Below are positions 1-7,203 of a DNA stretch of 10,579 bases, in pieces (the stretch's first letter is position 1; every line of letters starts with the position of its first letter). The translations under genes were made by a program, and so were the position numbers. Under the pieces are notes generated by a model that did no database searches, was not told the origin of the DNA, and saw only the letters and a list, made by a program, of their open reading frames with translations. The stretch is from an uncultured Collinsella sp. (GTDB lineage Bacteria; Actinomycetota; Coriobacteriia; Coriobacteriales; Coriobacteriaceae). Location of the stretch: contig USMA01000022.1 of NCBI GenBank assembly GCA_900555765.1, positions 1 to 10,579 on the forward strand, read 5' to 3'.

Positions 1-675
1 TGCGGTGGAGAGATCGCGATCGGTAAAGGTGAAGGAGTAGGTGTAGGCAGGCGCGCCGCCGGCATCCTCGAGCGCGGCAAAGCCGCCAGCGGTGACCTCG
101 GCCACGCCGTACGTGATGGTGTTCACCGTAAAGTCCGAATTGTTGAGGAACAGCGCCTGGCTATCGGGCTGGGTCATGATGCCACAGATGATGTAGGTGC
201 GGCCCTCAAGCTCAACCTTATCGCCCACGGCGAGGTCGTTGTTGGTGGCGAAGACACGGTCGATGGCTACCTCATCGTCCGTCTTGGGCTCCTTGCCCTC
301 ACAGTAGGACGCGATATCGACCTTGGTGCGGTGCGCATAGGTGCGCAGCGTGCGCTTGGTGCCGTCGTCGCCGGCGGTCTTTTTGATGATGGCGTCGATG
401 GAGAAATTCTTGTAGAGCGTAACGCCGCCGACGTCGCCGGCTGCATCCTCGGCCGCCTTGAGCTGGTCTTTGGTGGCCTCGAAGGAGGTGGTCACGCGGC
501 CGTCCTCAATCGTGTACGCATCGCGCATGTCGTCGATAAGGCAGCCGATGGAATGCGCTGCGAGCAAAAAGCCCGAGGTGAGAGCGATGCTTCCGCACAT
601 AAGCAAAAAGATGCCCAGGTACTTGCCGATATTGCGGCGCAGCTCGCGCGGGAGACGTTTTGCGAGAGGTGTCAT
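1..675 (-). CDS. FtsX-like ABC transporter permease, N-terminal part (cut by window edge)
   Basis: The frame is open from ATG at 675 to the left edge, giving the first 225 residues. It begins with a short basic stretch (MTPLAKRLPRELRRNIGKY). One strong membrane segment follows at about residues 20-42 (LGIFLLMCGSIALTSGFLLA). Next is a long soluble region containing DDMRDAYTIEDGRV and other charged, beta-rich sequence. This is the usual start of FtsX/MacB-type permeases: a first helix followed by a large extracytoplasmic domain, with further helices expected beyond the edge. The gene starts 8 bases after the stop of the MacB-like ATPase at 684, with an AGGCGG-like ribosome site just before the ATG, so the two form an export or lipoprotein/peptide-handling pair. 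Substrate is unknown. Family assignment is fairly sure; size and C-terminus cannot be seen. Confidence 0.85.
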   Translation of the reverse strand, partial: MTPLAKRLPRELRRNIGKYLGIFLLMCGSIALTSGFLLAAHSIGCLIDDMRDAYTIEDGRVTTSFEATKDQLKAAEDAAGDVGGVTLYKNFSIDAIIKKTAGDDGTKRTLRTYAHRTKVDIASYCEGKEPKTDDEVAIDRVFATNNDLAVGDKVELEGRTYIICGIMTQPDSQALFLNNSDFTVNTITYGVAEVTAGGFAALEDAGGAPAYTYSFTFTDRDLSTA

Positions 676-683
676 GGCGCCGC

Positions 684-1397
<714 letters not shown>

Positions 1398-1490
1398 GGT
1401 ATCCCCCATTGTTAGCCTAGTACTACTTTATGAACGTAATAGTAAACCTTGGCGAACTATTTTGGGGCGAGGCCTAGGATTTATTTCAGA
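1398..1490 (-). promoter_or_regulatory. AT-rich gap, probable promoter/operator of the MacB-like pair
   Basis: This gap between the ABC-2 permease stop (1491) and the MacB-like ATPase start is distinctly richer in A/T than its surroundings. Read on the minus strand it holds TACTAT and CATAAA as possible -10 boxes, but I see no good -35 at the right distance. It also carries TACTA (1439-1443) and TAGTA (1420-1424) as an inverted pair around a 14-base spacer. The 8-base palindrome TAGTACTA lies nearby. These could be repressor half-sites. Assignment as a promoter rests on base composition and position only. Confidence 0.35.
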
Positions 1491-2696
1491 CTAGGCGCGG
1501 GATTTGGCACGTGAGAGGGCCAGGCCTACGGCGGCAATGGCGGCGGCGAAGAGCACGGTGCCGCCCAGGTCGCAGGCGATGTCGCCCAACACGGTGGACG
1601 TCAGATCCGAAGCGCGCGCCTTGCCAATCGCATCGTTCACCCAATACGTCGGCACAAAGTGCGCCACCGTCTGCACGGCCGAGCCCATGAGCGCCAGCGG
1701 CATCCAGGCGCCGCCCAAAAACGTCATGAGCATGCCGAGCAGGTTGCCCACACCGTTGAGCAGCTCCTCGCGCGCACCCAGGCTCGAAAGGGCAAAGCCA
1801 ACGGCCAGCGGCGTGCACGCCAGGGCAAACGTCGCCGCCAGCGCCAGGCACATACGACCCACGCCGACCTCGGCAACCGCGCCGGCAAAGCCCACGACGC
1901 CCATCATGCTCGACATAAACCAGATGCAGACGGTGAGCACTGCGGCAGCCGCGAACACGGCAAGCGAGCGCTGGCGCTCGGAAACCGGGCCGGCATCCAT
2001 ACGACGCACGCGCTCGGGCTCGTTCATGCCCGAGAACACCCACCCCACCGATACGATGACCGACGAGATAATCGCGTACGCGCCAAAGTTGAAATACGAC
2101 TCGAGCGTGGCGGCAGCCGTCGAGTCGACCTTGACCTGCTCGATCTGGACCTCCGCGCGCTTTGCAGCGGCATGCTCGGCGGCCTTGGCAACGTCGCCGT
2201 TAGAAGCAGCGGGCTCAAGCGCCGCCGCAGCGCCCGCGAGCGAGATCCAGCGCGAGGCCTCGGCAGACGAAAGCGCCGCCGCCATGGTGCCGGAACCGTA
2301 GGTCACGTCGAGCTTGGGCAGGGCCTCCCCCGCGCGGGCAGCCGCAACGAGGTCGTCCTCAAACTCCTCCGGGATAAAGAACACGCAGTCGGCGCTGCCC
2401 TTGGCGCTGTTGCTCTTGGAGAGCGCGTCCGCAAGGTCGTACGTATCGTCGCCGATGCCCGTGACCAGCTCAAAACGCGAACCCAGATGCTTGGTAAGCG
2501 CACGCGAAAGGTCGCTGTCGTCGCGGTCGCCCACGATCACGTTGGCGTCGTAGGGCTTGTATTCGGTGAGCTGCGACGAGTTCCAGCTCACCGAGGCCGC
2601 GATGAATACGCCCATGAGCGAGATGAACACCGTATAGATGAGCAGGTAGAACGGGTGCGCGAACGCCATGCGAAGCGCGGTCTTAAAGGTGCTCAT
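1491..2696 (-). CDS. ABC-2 type transporter permease (second of pair)
   Basis: A 401-residue integral membrane subunit of the ABC-2 exporter. Helix 1 lies at about residues 13-36 (YLLIYTVFISLMGVFIAASV). A large extracytoplasmic domain of about 160 residues follows, rich in Asp, Glu and Ala. The C-terminal half then holds five or so hydrophobic segments, including AYAIISSVIVSVGWVF, LAVFAAAAVLTVCIWFMSSM and GTVLFAAAIAAVGLALS. One helix, a big loop and then a helix cluster is the ABC2_membrane_3/YhgE-like layout. I start it at ATG 2696, with GGAAGGAG five bases upstream, rather than at a TTG 15 bases earlier that lies within that ribosome site. It overlaps the end of the preceding permease by 14 bases, so translation is probably coupled and the two permeases likely form a heterodimer. 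Substrate unknown; lipid, peptide or antimicrobial export are all possible. Confidence 0.9.
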   Translation of the reverse strand: MSTFKTALRMAFAHPFYLLIYTVFISLMGVFIAASVSWNSSQLTEYKPYDANVIVGDRDDSDLSRALTKHLGSRFELVTGIGDDTYDLADALSKSNSAKGSADCVFFIPEEFEDDLVAAARAGEALPKLDVTYGSGTMAAALSSAEASRWISLAGAAAALEPAASNGDVAKAAEHAAAKRAEVQIEQVKVDSTAAATLESYFNFGAYAIISSVIVSVGWVFSGMNEPERVRRMDAGPVSERQRSLAVFAAAAVLTVCIWFMSSMMGVVGFAGAVAEVGVGRMCLALAATFALACTPLAVGFALSSLGAREELLNGVGNLLGMLMTFLGGAWMPLALMGSAVQTVAHFVPTYWVNDAIGKARASDLTSTVLGDIACDLGGTVLFAAAIAAVGLALSRAKSRA

Positions 2697-3870
2697 AGCG
2701 GCTCCTTCCAAAGATCAGCGTGGCGGCGGCAACGAACAGCAGCGCCATAAGGACCAGCGCGCCGGCGCGAACGGCAAAGGGGCCCAGGTCCTCAAAGAAA
2801 TACAGGCGGTTGAACATGTCGCAGATGAGCTTGACAGGGTTGAACCAGCACTCGGCCGGGCAGGCGCGGGCGACGTCGTCGGCAAGCGCCATCGCCGGCT
2901 CGCCGTAGAGTCCGGCGAACAGGGCGCACGTGGTAGCAAAGCCCGTGAGGATGCCCGACTTGGACGCCTTGCCGCCCTTAACGGGAAGCGTGCCCACAAA
3001 GAGCCCCAAGCCCGTGGCGGCAAGCGCGGAAGCGGCGCCGCCCACCAAACACAGTCCCTCGCGCCCGCCAAAGTCGACGCCCACGACCAGGCGCACGTAG
3101 CCGATCGCGATCGTCATCGAGGCGAAGGAGACCAGCCACGAGCCGACAAAAATGCCGGCCAGCGACGCCGTCTTGGAAAGGCCGCCCACGCAGCGGCGTG
3201 CGCCAAGGCCCGACAGATTGGGCTGCAGATCGACGACGCTCAAGGCGGCAAACTCGGCAGACATCATCGCGACCAGGCCAAAAAGCGCGTAATAGTAGAT
3301 GACCGTGCCATCGGGCGTGGTGCGCGTCAGGCTTACGCGGCGGGTGTCGCCCTCGAGCGACAGGGCGCGCGCAACCGCCTCGGGGTCGGCGAGCGCCGCC
3401 GGGGTGTCCTGGGCAATCTGGGACATGAGCTCGGCATTTTGCGTATACGAGCTCGCCACCGTCTCAAGGATGCTGCGGTCGGTGAGCACCGACGAGGCGC
3501 GCGAGCTGTCATAACTCGAAAGCAGTGTGAGCTTGGGCGTACCCGCGTCGTCGACCGTATAGATGCCCGCAACCTCGCCGGCCTTAAGCGCACGGTTCGC
3601 GTCGGCTGCGGCGTCGCACTCGTGGATCTCGAGCAGCTGGTCGTCGCCTTCCTTGGCAAGCGACGTCGCCACGTCCTTAAAGGACGAAGCGCCCCAGGCT
3701 TCGTCAGTGACAACGGCAACCGGCACTGGGTCGACCGTGCCGTCGGAACTGAGGTTCGCAAACATAAACATGAACATCGTGGAAAGCGCGATGGGAAAGA
3801 GAGCACCCCAAACCCACGTGCTCGGCCGGCGCAGCAGCGTCTTGACCGTGATAATAATGGTGTTGAACAT
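2683..3870 (-). CDS. ABC-2 type transporter permease (first of pair)
   Basis: A 395-residue membrane subunit with the same plan as its downstream partner. Helix 1 lies at about residues 17-38 (STWVWGALFPIALSTMFMFMF). An extracytoplasmic domain of roughly 165 residues follows. The C-terminal half then has about five helices, for example VIYYYALFGLVAMMSAEFAA, GIFVGSWLVSFASMTIAIGY, SALAATGLGLFVGTL and ALVLMALLFVAAATLIF. It starts at ATG 3870, 9 bases after the ATPase stop at 3880, behind a GGGGGC ribosome-site-like run. The ATPase, this permease and the next form one compact operon. The two permeases share layout but are clearly diverged, which fits a heterodimeric ABC-2 exporter. Nothing in the sequence identifies the cargo. 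Confidence 0.9.
   Translation of the reverse strand: MFNTIIITVKTLLRRPSTWVWGALFPIALSTMFMFMFANLSSDGTVDPVPVAVVTDEAWGASSFKDVATSLAKEGDDQLLEIHECDAAADANRALKAGEVAGIYTVDDAGTPKLTLLSSYDSSRASSVLTDRSILETVASSYTQNAELMSQIAQDTPAALADPEAVARALSLEGDTRRVSLTRTTPDGTVIYYYALFGLVAMMSAEFAALSVVDLQPNLSGLGARRCVGGLSKTASLAGIFVGSWLVSFASMTIAIGYVRLVVGVDFGGREGLCLVGGAASALAATGLGLFVGTLPVKGGKASKSGILTGFATTCALFAGLYGEPAMALADDVARACPAECWFNPVKLICDMFNRLYFFEDLGPFAVRAGALVLMALLFVAAATLIFGRSRYEHL
2702..2709 (-). promoter_or_regulatory. Ribosome binding site GGAAGGAG deciding the 2696 start
   Basis: On the minus strand GGAAGGAG is followed by CCGCT and ATG. This is a near-consensus Shine-Dalgarno sequence with 5-base spacing. It lies inside the last codons of the upstream permease gene, so re-initiating ribosomes can use it. 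It excludes the upstream TTG at 2711, which sits within the ribosome site itself. Confidence 0.75.
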
Positions 3871-3879
3871 GGCTGCCCC

Positions 3880-4818
3880 CTAGTCGCGCAGCTCGCGGCC
3901 GGTGATCTCGAGGAACACGTCGTTGAGAGTCGGCGGCTCGCTCCACACGCGGCCGAGCGCCACGTCGGCAGCGCGCAGCGTGTCGAGGATGTCGACCAGG
4001 TTGTGCGGGCTCGCTTCGCAGGTGCAGACGAGCTCGCCGCCGGACAGCTCGACGCTGAGCACGTGCTCGTGGGCGCGCAGGCGCTCGACTGTGGCGGCCT
4101 CGACGGCGCCGACCTCGACAGTCACGCGCTCGCCCATCTGAATCATGCGCTTGAGCTCGTCGTTGGTGCCCTGCGCCAGCACGCAGCCGCCGTCCATGAT
4201 CATGATGCGGCTGCAGATCTGCTCGACTTCCTCCATGTAATGGCTGGTATACACCACCGTGGCGCCCTCGTCGCGCAGGCGGCAGATGCCCTCCAGGATG
4301 GCGTTGCGGCTCTGCGGGTCGACCGCCACCGTGGGTTCGTCAAAGAAGATGAGCTCGGGCTTGTGCGCGATGCCGCAGGCGATGTTGAGGCGACGCGCCA
4401 GGCCGCCCGAGAGCTTGCCGGGGCGGAACTTCGTAAAGTCGCCCAAGCCGACAAAGTCGATCGCCTCGTCCACCAGCGCGCGGCGGCGCTTGCGGTCGTT
4501 GACGTAGAGACTGCAGAAATAGTCGATGTTCTCGCGCACGGTGAGCTCGTCGAACACCGCCACCTGTTGCGGCACCACGCCGATGCGGCGCTTGAGGTCG
4601 TAGCGGGCGGGCGTCATGGGCTCGCCAAAGAGCTCGATGGTGCCTTTGTCGTAGGCAAGCAGCTGCAGGATACAGTTGATGGACGTGGTCTTGCCCGAGC
4701 CGTTGGGACCCAGCAGGCCAAAGATCTCGCCGGGGGCGATGCTCAGGTTAAAGTGGTCGAGCGCGATAAGATCGTCATAGCGCTTGACGAGGTTTTCGAC
4801 GTGGACGATGTCTGTCAT
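3880..4818 (-). CDS. ABC-2 exporter ATP-binding protein (NatA/DrrA type)
   Basis: A 312-residue ATPase driving the two ABC-2 permeases downstream. Motifs: Walker A GPNGSGKT (37-44), Q-loop VPQQ (82-85), signature LSGGLARR (136-143), Walker B LIFFDE (156-161) with PTVAVDPQSRN, and switch His 193 in YTSHYMEE. The last 90 or so residues form the extra C-terminal domain common in drug/sodium exporter ATPases of the NatA/DrrA/CcmA group. I start it at ATG 4818 (MTDIVHVENLVKRY), where the fold begins and a GAAGGG element lies about 8 bases upstream. A GTG at 4884 would add 22 residues with no family resemblance. It is the first gene of the leftward operon and is divergent from the two-component genes, its probable regulators. 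Confidence 0.93.
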   Translation of the reverse strand: MTDIVHVENLVKRYDDLIALDHFNLSIAPGEIFGLLGPNGSGKTTSINCILQLLAYDKGTIELFGEPMTPARYDLKRRIGVVPQQVAVFDELTVRENIDYFCSLYVNDRKRRRALVDEAIDFVGLGDFTKFRPGKLSGGLARRLNIACGIAHKPELIFFDEPTVAVDPQSRNAILEGICRLRDEGATVVYTSHYMEEVEQICSRIMIMDGGCVLAQGTNDELKRMIQMGERVTVEVGAVEAATVERLRAHEHVLSVELSGGELVCTCEASPHNLVDILDTLRAADVALGRVWSEPPTLNDVFLEITGRELRD

Positions 4819-5027
4819 GAGGCGGCCCTTCTGTTGGTCGTGGCCCGGTACGATTGCATCATCGCAGGAGCCGCCGGCGCGCACCAGTGAGCTTTGTCAC
4901 GAGTGCGGGGAGCGGAGGCGAAACCCCCGCTCGTGCGAGCGATCGACGCCGGTTTGCCGCGCGGGAGGAATGTCACGGTTGCGCAGGCGGCCCCTCCACC
5001 ACGCGTAGCTTCGCGTACAATACCCGT
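4819..5027. promoter_or_regulatory. Divergent intergenic region between ABC-2 operon and two-component genes
   Basis: These 209 bases must contain the leftward promoter of the ABC-2 operon and the rightward promoter of the kinase gene. Visible elements: an imperfect hairpin, CACGAG (4898-4903) plus CGGGG (4906-4910) pairing with CCCCG (4925-4929) plus CTCGTG (4930-4935), with a two-base bulge. A GTGA-N6-TCAC dyad at 4887-4900 overlaps its left arm. A TACAAT box lies at 5016-5021. No convincing -35/-10 pair is visible for the leftward operon. A response-regulator site is expected here, but I cannot identify it by eye. Confidence 0.45.
5016..5021 (+). promoter_or_regulatory. Putative -10 box TACAAT of a leaderless kinase transcript
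   Basis: TACAAT matches the sigma-70 -10 consensus TATAAT at five of six positions. It ends 6 bases before the kinase ATG at 5028, so transcription would be expected to begin at or next to the start codon. No Shine-Dalgarno sequence precedes the ATG, which agrees with a leaderless message. The weak point is the -35 position: the bases about 17 upstream (CCTCCA) do not resemble TTGACA, so an activator or an atypical promoter would be needed. Confidence 0.45.
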
Positions 5028-6173
5028 ATGAACAGGCTTTTCGACAAATCGATTGTGCTGGCGTGCTGCATTGCGGCCGCCATGGGTCTTACTGTGGACG
5101 CTCGCCTGGTCACAGCGTTTTGCCTTGGCGTTATCGCCACCTCGCTGGCCGAGGTCGCACAGGAGGAACGCACGCGCCGTGTAAGCGAGACCGCGAGTTA
5201 CGCTTACATCATCGCGGCTGTCTTCGTGCCGCCGTTTGTGCCGTTTGCGCCTCTCATCCTCTATGACATCGCGCGACGCGTGCGCCGTGAACGCATCTGG
5301 CCCGCGCTGGCGATTGGCACCGTGTTTGTCTGCGCGCTTGTCGCGGACCTTCGCGGCGGCGCGCTCACCACCCGAACGCTGCTGCTAACCGCCATCCTTT
5401 CGGTCGCCGCCACGTTGCTGTCGCTGCGCACCGCGCAGCTGGAGCGCGAACAGGAACGCATGCGTCGCACCCGCGACAAGCTGCAAGAACGCGCCCTGGC
5501 ACTCGAGGCACGCAACCGCGACCTCACCGACCGCCAGGACTACGAAGTCGAGCTCGCGACGCTCGCCGAACGCGCCCGCATCGCGCGCGAAATCCACGAT
5601 AACGTGGGCCACCAGCTCACGCGCGCTTCGCTTCAGGCCGAGGCCTTGCGCGTGGTCCATGCCGATGAGCCCGGCGTCGCCGCCGATTTCGCCGACGTCA
5701 AACGCACGGTTGACGAGGCGCTCCAGCTCGTGCGCGCCAGCGTCCACGCGCTCAACGACAATGCGACTGACCTCTCCGTGCAGCTCGAGCGCATCGTTGA
5801 AGGCGCACGCTCGGACAGCGGTCCGCAGATTGAGCTTGAGGTTTTGGCCGAGCATGCGCCCGCCAACGTCGCCAACTGCTTTGCGGCGGTGCTGCGCGAG
5901 GCGCTTTCCAACGCCATGCGCCACGCCCATGCCAAAACCATTACCGTGCGGTGCATGGAGCATCCGTCGTTTTACCAGCTCGTCGTTACCGACGATGGAA
6001 CGGGCGGGGTTCGAACAAGCGCCCGCAGCGCCACAGGGGGTATGGGGCTCGCCTCCATGCGCGAGCGTGTCGAGGCGCTCGGCGGCACTTTCACTGCCGG
6101 CTCGCGAGTCGGCGCCTCCGGATGGCGCGTATTTGCCACCATTCCCAAGCAGCAAGGAGATGAGGGCCGATGA
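5028..6173 (+). CDS. Two-component sensor histidine kinase, NarL/DesK class
   Basis: A 381-residue membrane kinase that phosphorylates the response regulator encoded next. The N-terminal third has several hydrophobic segments (about residues 8-22, 27-44, 57-80, 92-107, 115-134) and no large extracellular domain, so it probably senses membrane or intramembrane signals. A charged coiled-coil stretch (about 135-185) leads to the H-box ERARIAREIHDNVGHQ with phospho-acceptor His190, the HisKA_3 pattern. The ATPase domain shows the N-box around LREALSNAMRHA (289-300), DDGTGG (322-327) and GMGLASMRERV (339-348). ATG 5028 is the first start before the first hydrophobic segment. Upstream in-frame codons lie in non-conserved, highly basic sequence. 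There is no ribosome site, and a -10-like box ends 6 bases upstream. It overlaps the regulator gene by four bases. The ligand is unknown. Confidence 0.93.
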   Translation: MNRLFDKSIVLACCIAAAMGLTVDARLVTAFCLGVIATSLAEVAQEERTRRVSETASYAYIIAAVFVPPFVPFAPLILYDIARRVRRERIWPALAIGTVFVCALVADLRGGALTTRTLLLTAILSVAATLLSLRTAQLEREQERMRRTRDKLQERALALEARNRDLTDRQDYEVELATLAERARIAREIHDNVGHQLTRASLQAEALRVVHADEPGVAADFADVKRTVDEALQLVRASVHALNDNATDLSVQLERIVEGARSDSGPQIELEVLAEHAPANVANCFAAVLREALSNAMRHAHAKTITVRCMEHPSFYQLVVTDDGTGGVRTSARSATGGMGLASMRERVEALGGTFTAGSRVGASGWRVFATIPKQQGDEGR

Positions 6174-6799
6174 GGCTCATAGTCGTCGACGACGACCGTC
6201 TGGTGGTCGATTCACTCAAGATTATCCTGGGCGCTCAGCCGCAGATAGAGGTGGTGGGCACCGGTGCCGACGGCGACGACGCGGTGGCGCTCTACGCCGA
6301 GCACGCACCCGATATCGCGCTGCTCGACATTCAGATGCCGGGGCGCGACGGACTTTCGGCGGCACGCGAGATCCTTGAGCGCGACCCTGCGGCGCGCGTG
6401 GTGTTTCTGACGACATTCTCGGACGACGAGTACATTGTGTCGGCGCTCAAGCTGGGCGCCCGCGGCTACCTGATCAAGACCGATGTCGCCGCCATTCCGC
6501 CGGCGTTGGCGCAGGTCATGGACGGCAAACGCGTACTCGAGGGTAAGGCGATCGAGGATATCGACTTTGATGGGGCGGGGTCCGAGGCCGACACATCTCG
6601 CCGGCCCGCGGCCTTTGTCAGCCTGACCGACCGCGAGTTCGAGGTCGCCGAGCTCATCGCCCGCGGCCTCGACAACAAGGAGATTGCCGCCACGGCTTAT
6701 ATGGGAGAAGGCACGGTGCGCAACCACATCAGCTCGATCCTGGCCAAAATGGGCCTGCGCAACCGCACCCAAATCGCCATCGCCTATCTGCGAGGCTAG
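6170..6799 (+). CDS. NarL/LuxR-family response regulator
   Basis: A 209-residue DNA-binding regulator. The receiver domain (about 1-120) has the acidic cluster DDD at 7-9, phospho-acceptor Asp53 in LLDIQMPG, Thr81 in FLTTF and Lys103 in YLIKTD, all as expected for an active receiver. A linker of about 25 residues leads to a LuxR/GerE-type helix-turn-helix (about 148-209), with LTDREFEVAELIARGLDNKEIA and GTVRNHISSILAKMGLRNRTQ spanning it. Its ATG overlaps the kinase stop in ATGA, so kinase and regulator are translationally coupled. By analogy with other NarL-class pairs beside ABC-2 exporters, it probably controls the divergent exporter operon. Its DNA site is not evident. Confidence 0.95.
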   Translation: MRLIVVDDDRLVVDSLKIILGAQPQIEVVGTGADGDDAVALYAEHAPDIALLDIQMPGRDGLSAAREILERDPAARVVFLTTFSDDEYIVSALKLGARGYLIKTDVAAIPPALAQVMDGKRVLEGKAIEDIDFDGAGSEADTSRRPAAFVSLTDREFEVAELIARGLDNKEIAATAYMGEGTVRNHISSILAKMGLRNRTQIAIAYLRG

Positions 6800-6830
6800 C
6801 CGCTGGCTGCTGCCAATTTGATGCCATTTC

Positions 6831-6982
6831 AAAACTATGCCGGTTTACTACGATGAACCGCATATCTCCGACCACGGCAAATTGCGCACTTACAAAACCG
6901 CAGGTAGAACACTTGCGATATTTGCAAAAATGCGGGTGTGGTCAGGAATCTCGGATTCATCGTAGTAAACCGGCATAGTTTT
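6831..6982. repeat. Long inverted repeat with perfect 27-base ends
   Basis: Bases 6831-6857 (beginning AAAACTATGCCGGTTTACTA) are the exact reverse complement of 6956-6982. The symmetry continues inward in register: GACCAC at 6870-6875 pairs with GTGGTC at 6938-6943. Each arm is therefore 45 bases, with about 38 paired. After an 11-base asymmetry, GCAAATTGCG (6877-6886) can pair at 8 of 10 positions with 6916-6925, leaving an apical loop of 29 bases. Each strand ends its stem in TTTT, so either strand could act as a terminator for the converging regulator and adhesin genes. It could also be a miniature inverted-repeat element or a structured RNA. I see no clear target-site duplication (flanks ATTTC and GTTCG). 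Confidence 0.85.
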
Positions 6983-7025
6983 GTTCGGGCGGCCCTGCAC
7001 GAGTGTCTCCGCCAGCCTCGCGGGA

Positions 7026-7067
7026 CCAAAATGATCCGTTTTCCTCCGTCCCCGGGGGATCATTTGG
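7026..7067. repeat. Short inverted repeat / hairpin
   Basis: AAATGATCC (7029-7037) pairs exactly with GGATCATTT (7057-7065). An outer CC/GG pair follows across a one-base bulge. The loop is 19 bases, pyrimidine-rich with a short CCCCGGG. It has no long T-run, so it is not a canonical terminator. It lies between the long inverted repeat and the adhesin terminator. A hairpin with a distinctive core in an intergenic region suggests a dispersed repeat, but only one copy is in this window. Confidence 0.6.
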
Positions 7068-7085
7068 CAGCGCTCGCCAACGCAC

Positions 7086-7126
7086 AAAAATGCCGCCACG
7101 GAGAAGGGAGACGCCTCCGTGGCGGC
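7086..7126 (-). terminator. Intrinsic terminator of the surface-protein gene
   Basis: Read on the minus strand, GCCGCCACGGAG (7126-7115) pairs perfectly with CTCCGTGGCGGC (7103-7092), a 12-bp GC-rich stem with an 11-base loop. After one intervening base it is followed by TTTTT (7090-7086). This is a textbook rho-independent terminator about 80 bases after the stop codon at 7204. In the plus direction there is no T-run after the stem, so it acts on the adhesin transcript only. Confidence 0.9.
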
Positions 7127-7163
7127 TGGGGGTGGGGTGGGGGCTATGTTTTGGCTCCCCGCC

Positions 7164-7193
7164 AGCGGCCCGGGGCCCTTGGCCCCGGGCGCT
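7164..7193 (-). other. GC-only hairpin just after the surface-protein stop codon
   Basis: GCCCGGGGCC (7168-7177) pairs perfectly with GGCCCCGGGC (7181-7190) around a three-base loop. An outer AGC/GCT pair follows after a one-base bulge. It begins about 10 bases downstream of the stop codon. No T-run follows on either strand, so it is not a standard terminator. It may protect the 3' end of the long message or pause polymerase ahead of the true terminator at 7086-7126. Together with that terminator and a run of C in the RNA (7143-7128), it makes up the 3' untranslated region. Confidence 0.6.
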
Positions 7194-7203
7194 GTCAGTT
7201 TGC

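Noticed and set aside
1472..1496. Hairpin GCCTAG...CTAGGC overlapping the stop codon of the second ABC-2 permease, considered as a terminator
   Set aside because: The stem is only 6 bp and no T-run follows on the minus strand, so it does not look like an intrinsic terminator.
2668..4890. A very long open frame (740 codons) on the plus strand, antisense to the ABC-2 ATPase and first permease
   Set aside because: The minus-strand genes have complete ABC motifs and a tight operon layout. The plus-strand product is Arg/His/Ala/Gly-rich with no fold or motif. High GC at third codon positions makes such antisense frames common.
4854..5027. An N-terminal extension of the histidine kinase starting at 4854
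   Set aside because: The added 58 residues are Arg-rich and unlike any sensor domain, and they cross the divergent promoter region. The hydrophobic N-terminus begins properly at 5028.
6835..7099. Short open frames on both strands within the inverted-repeat region
   Set aside because: They cross palindromic sequence, have no ribosome sites, and show no recognisable protein features.
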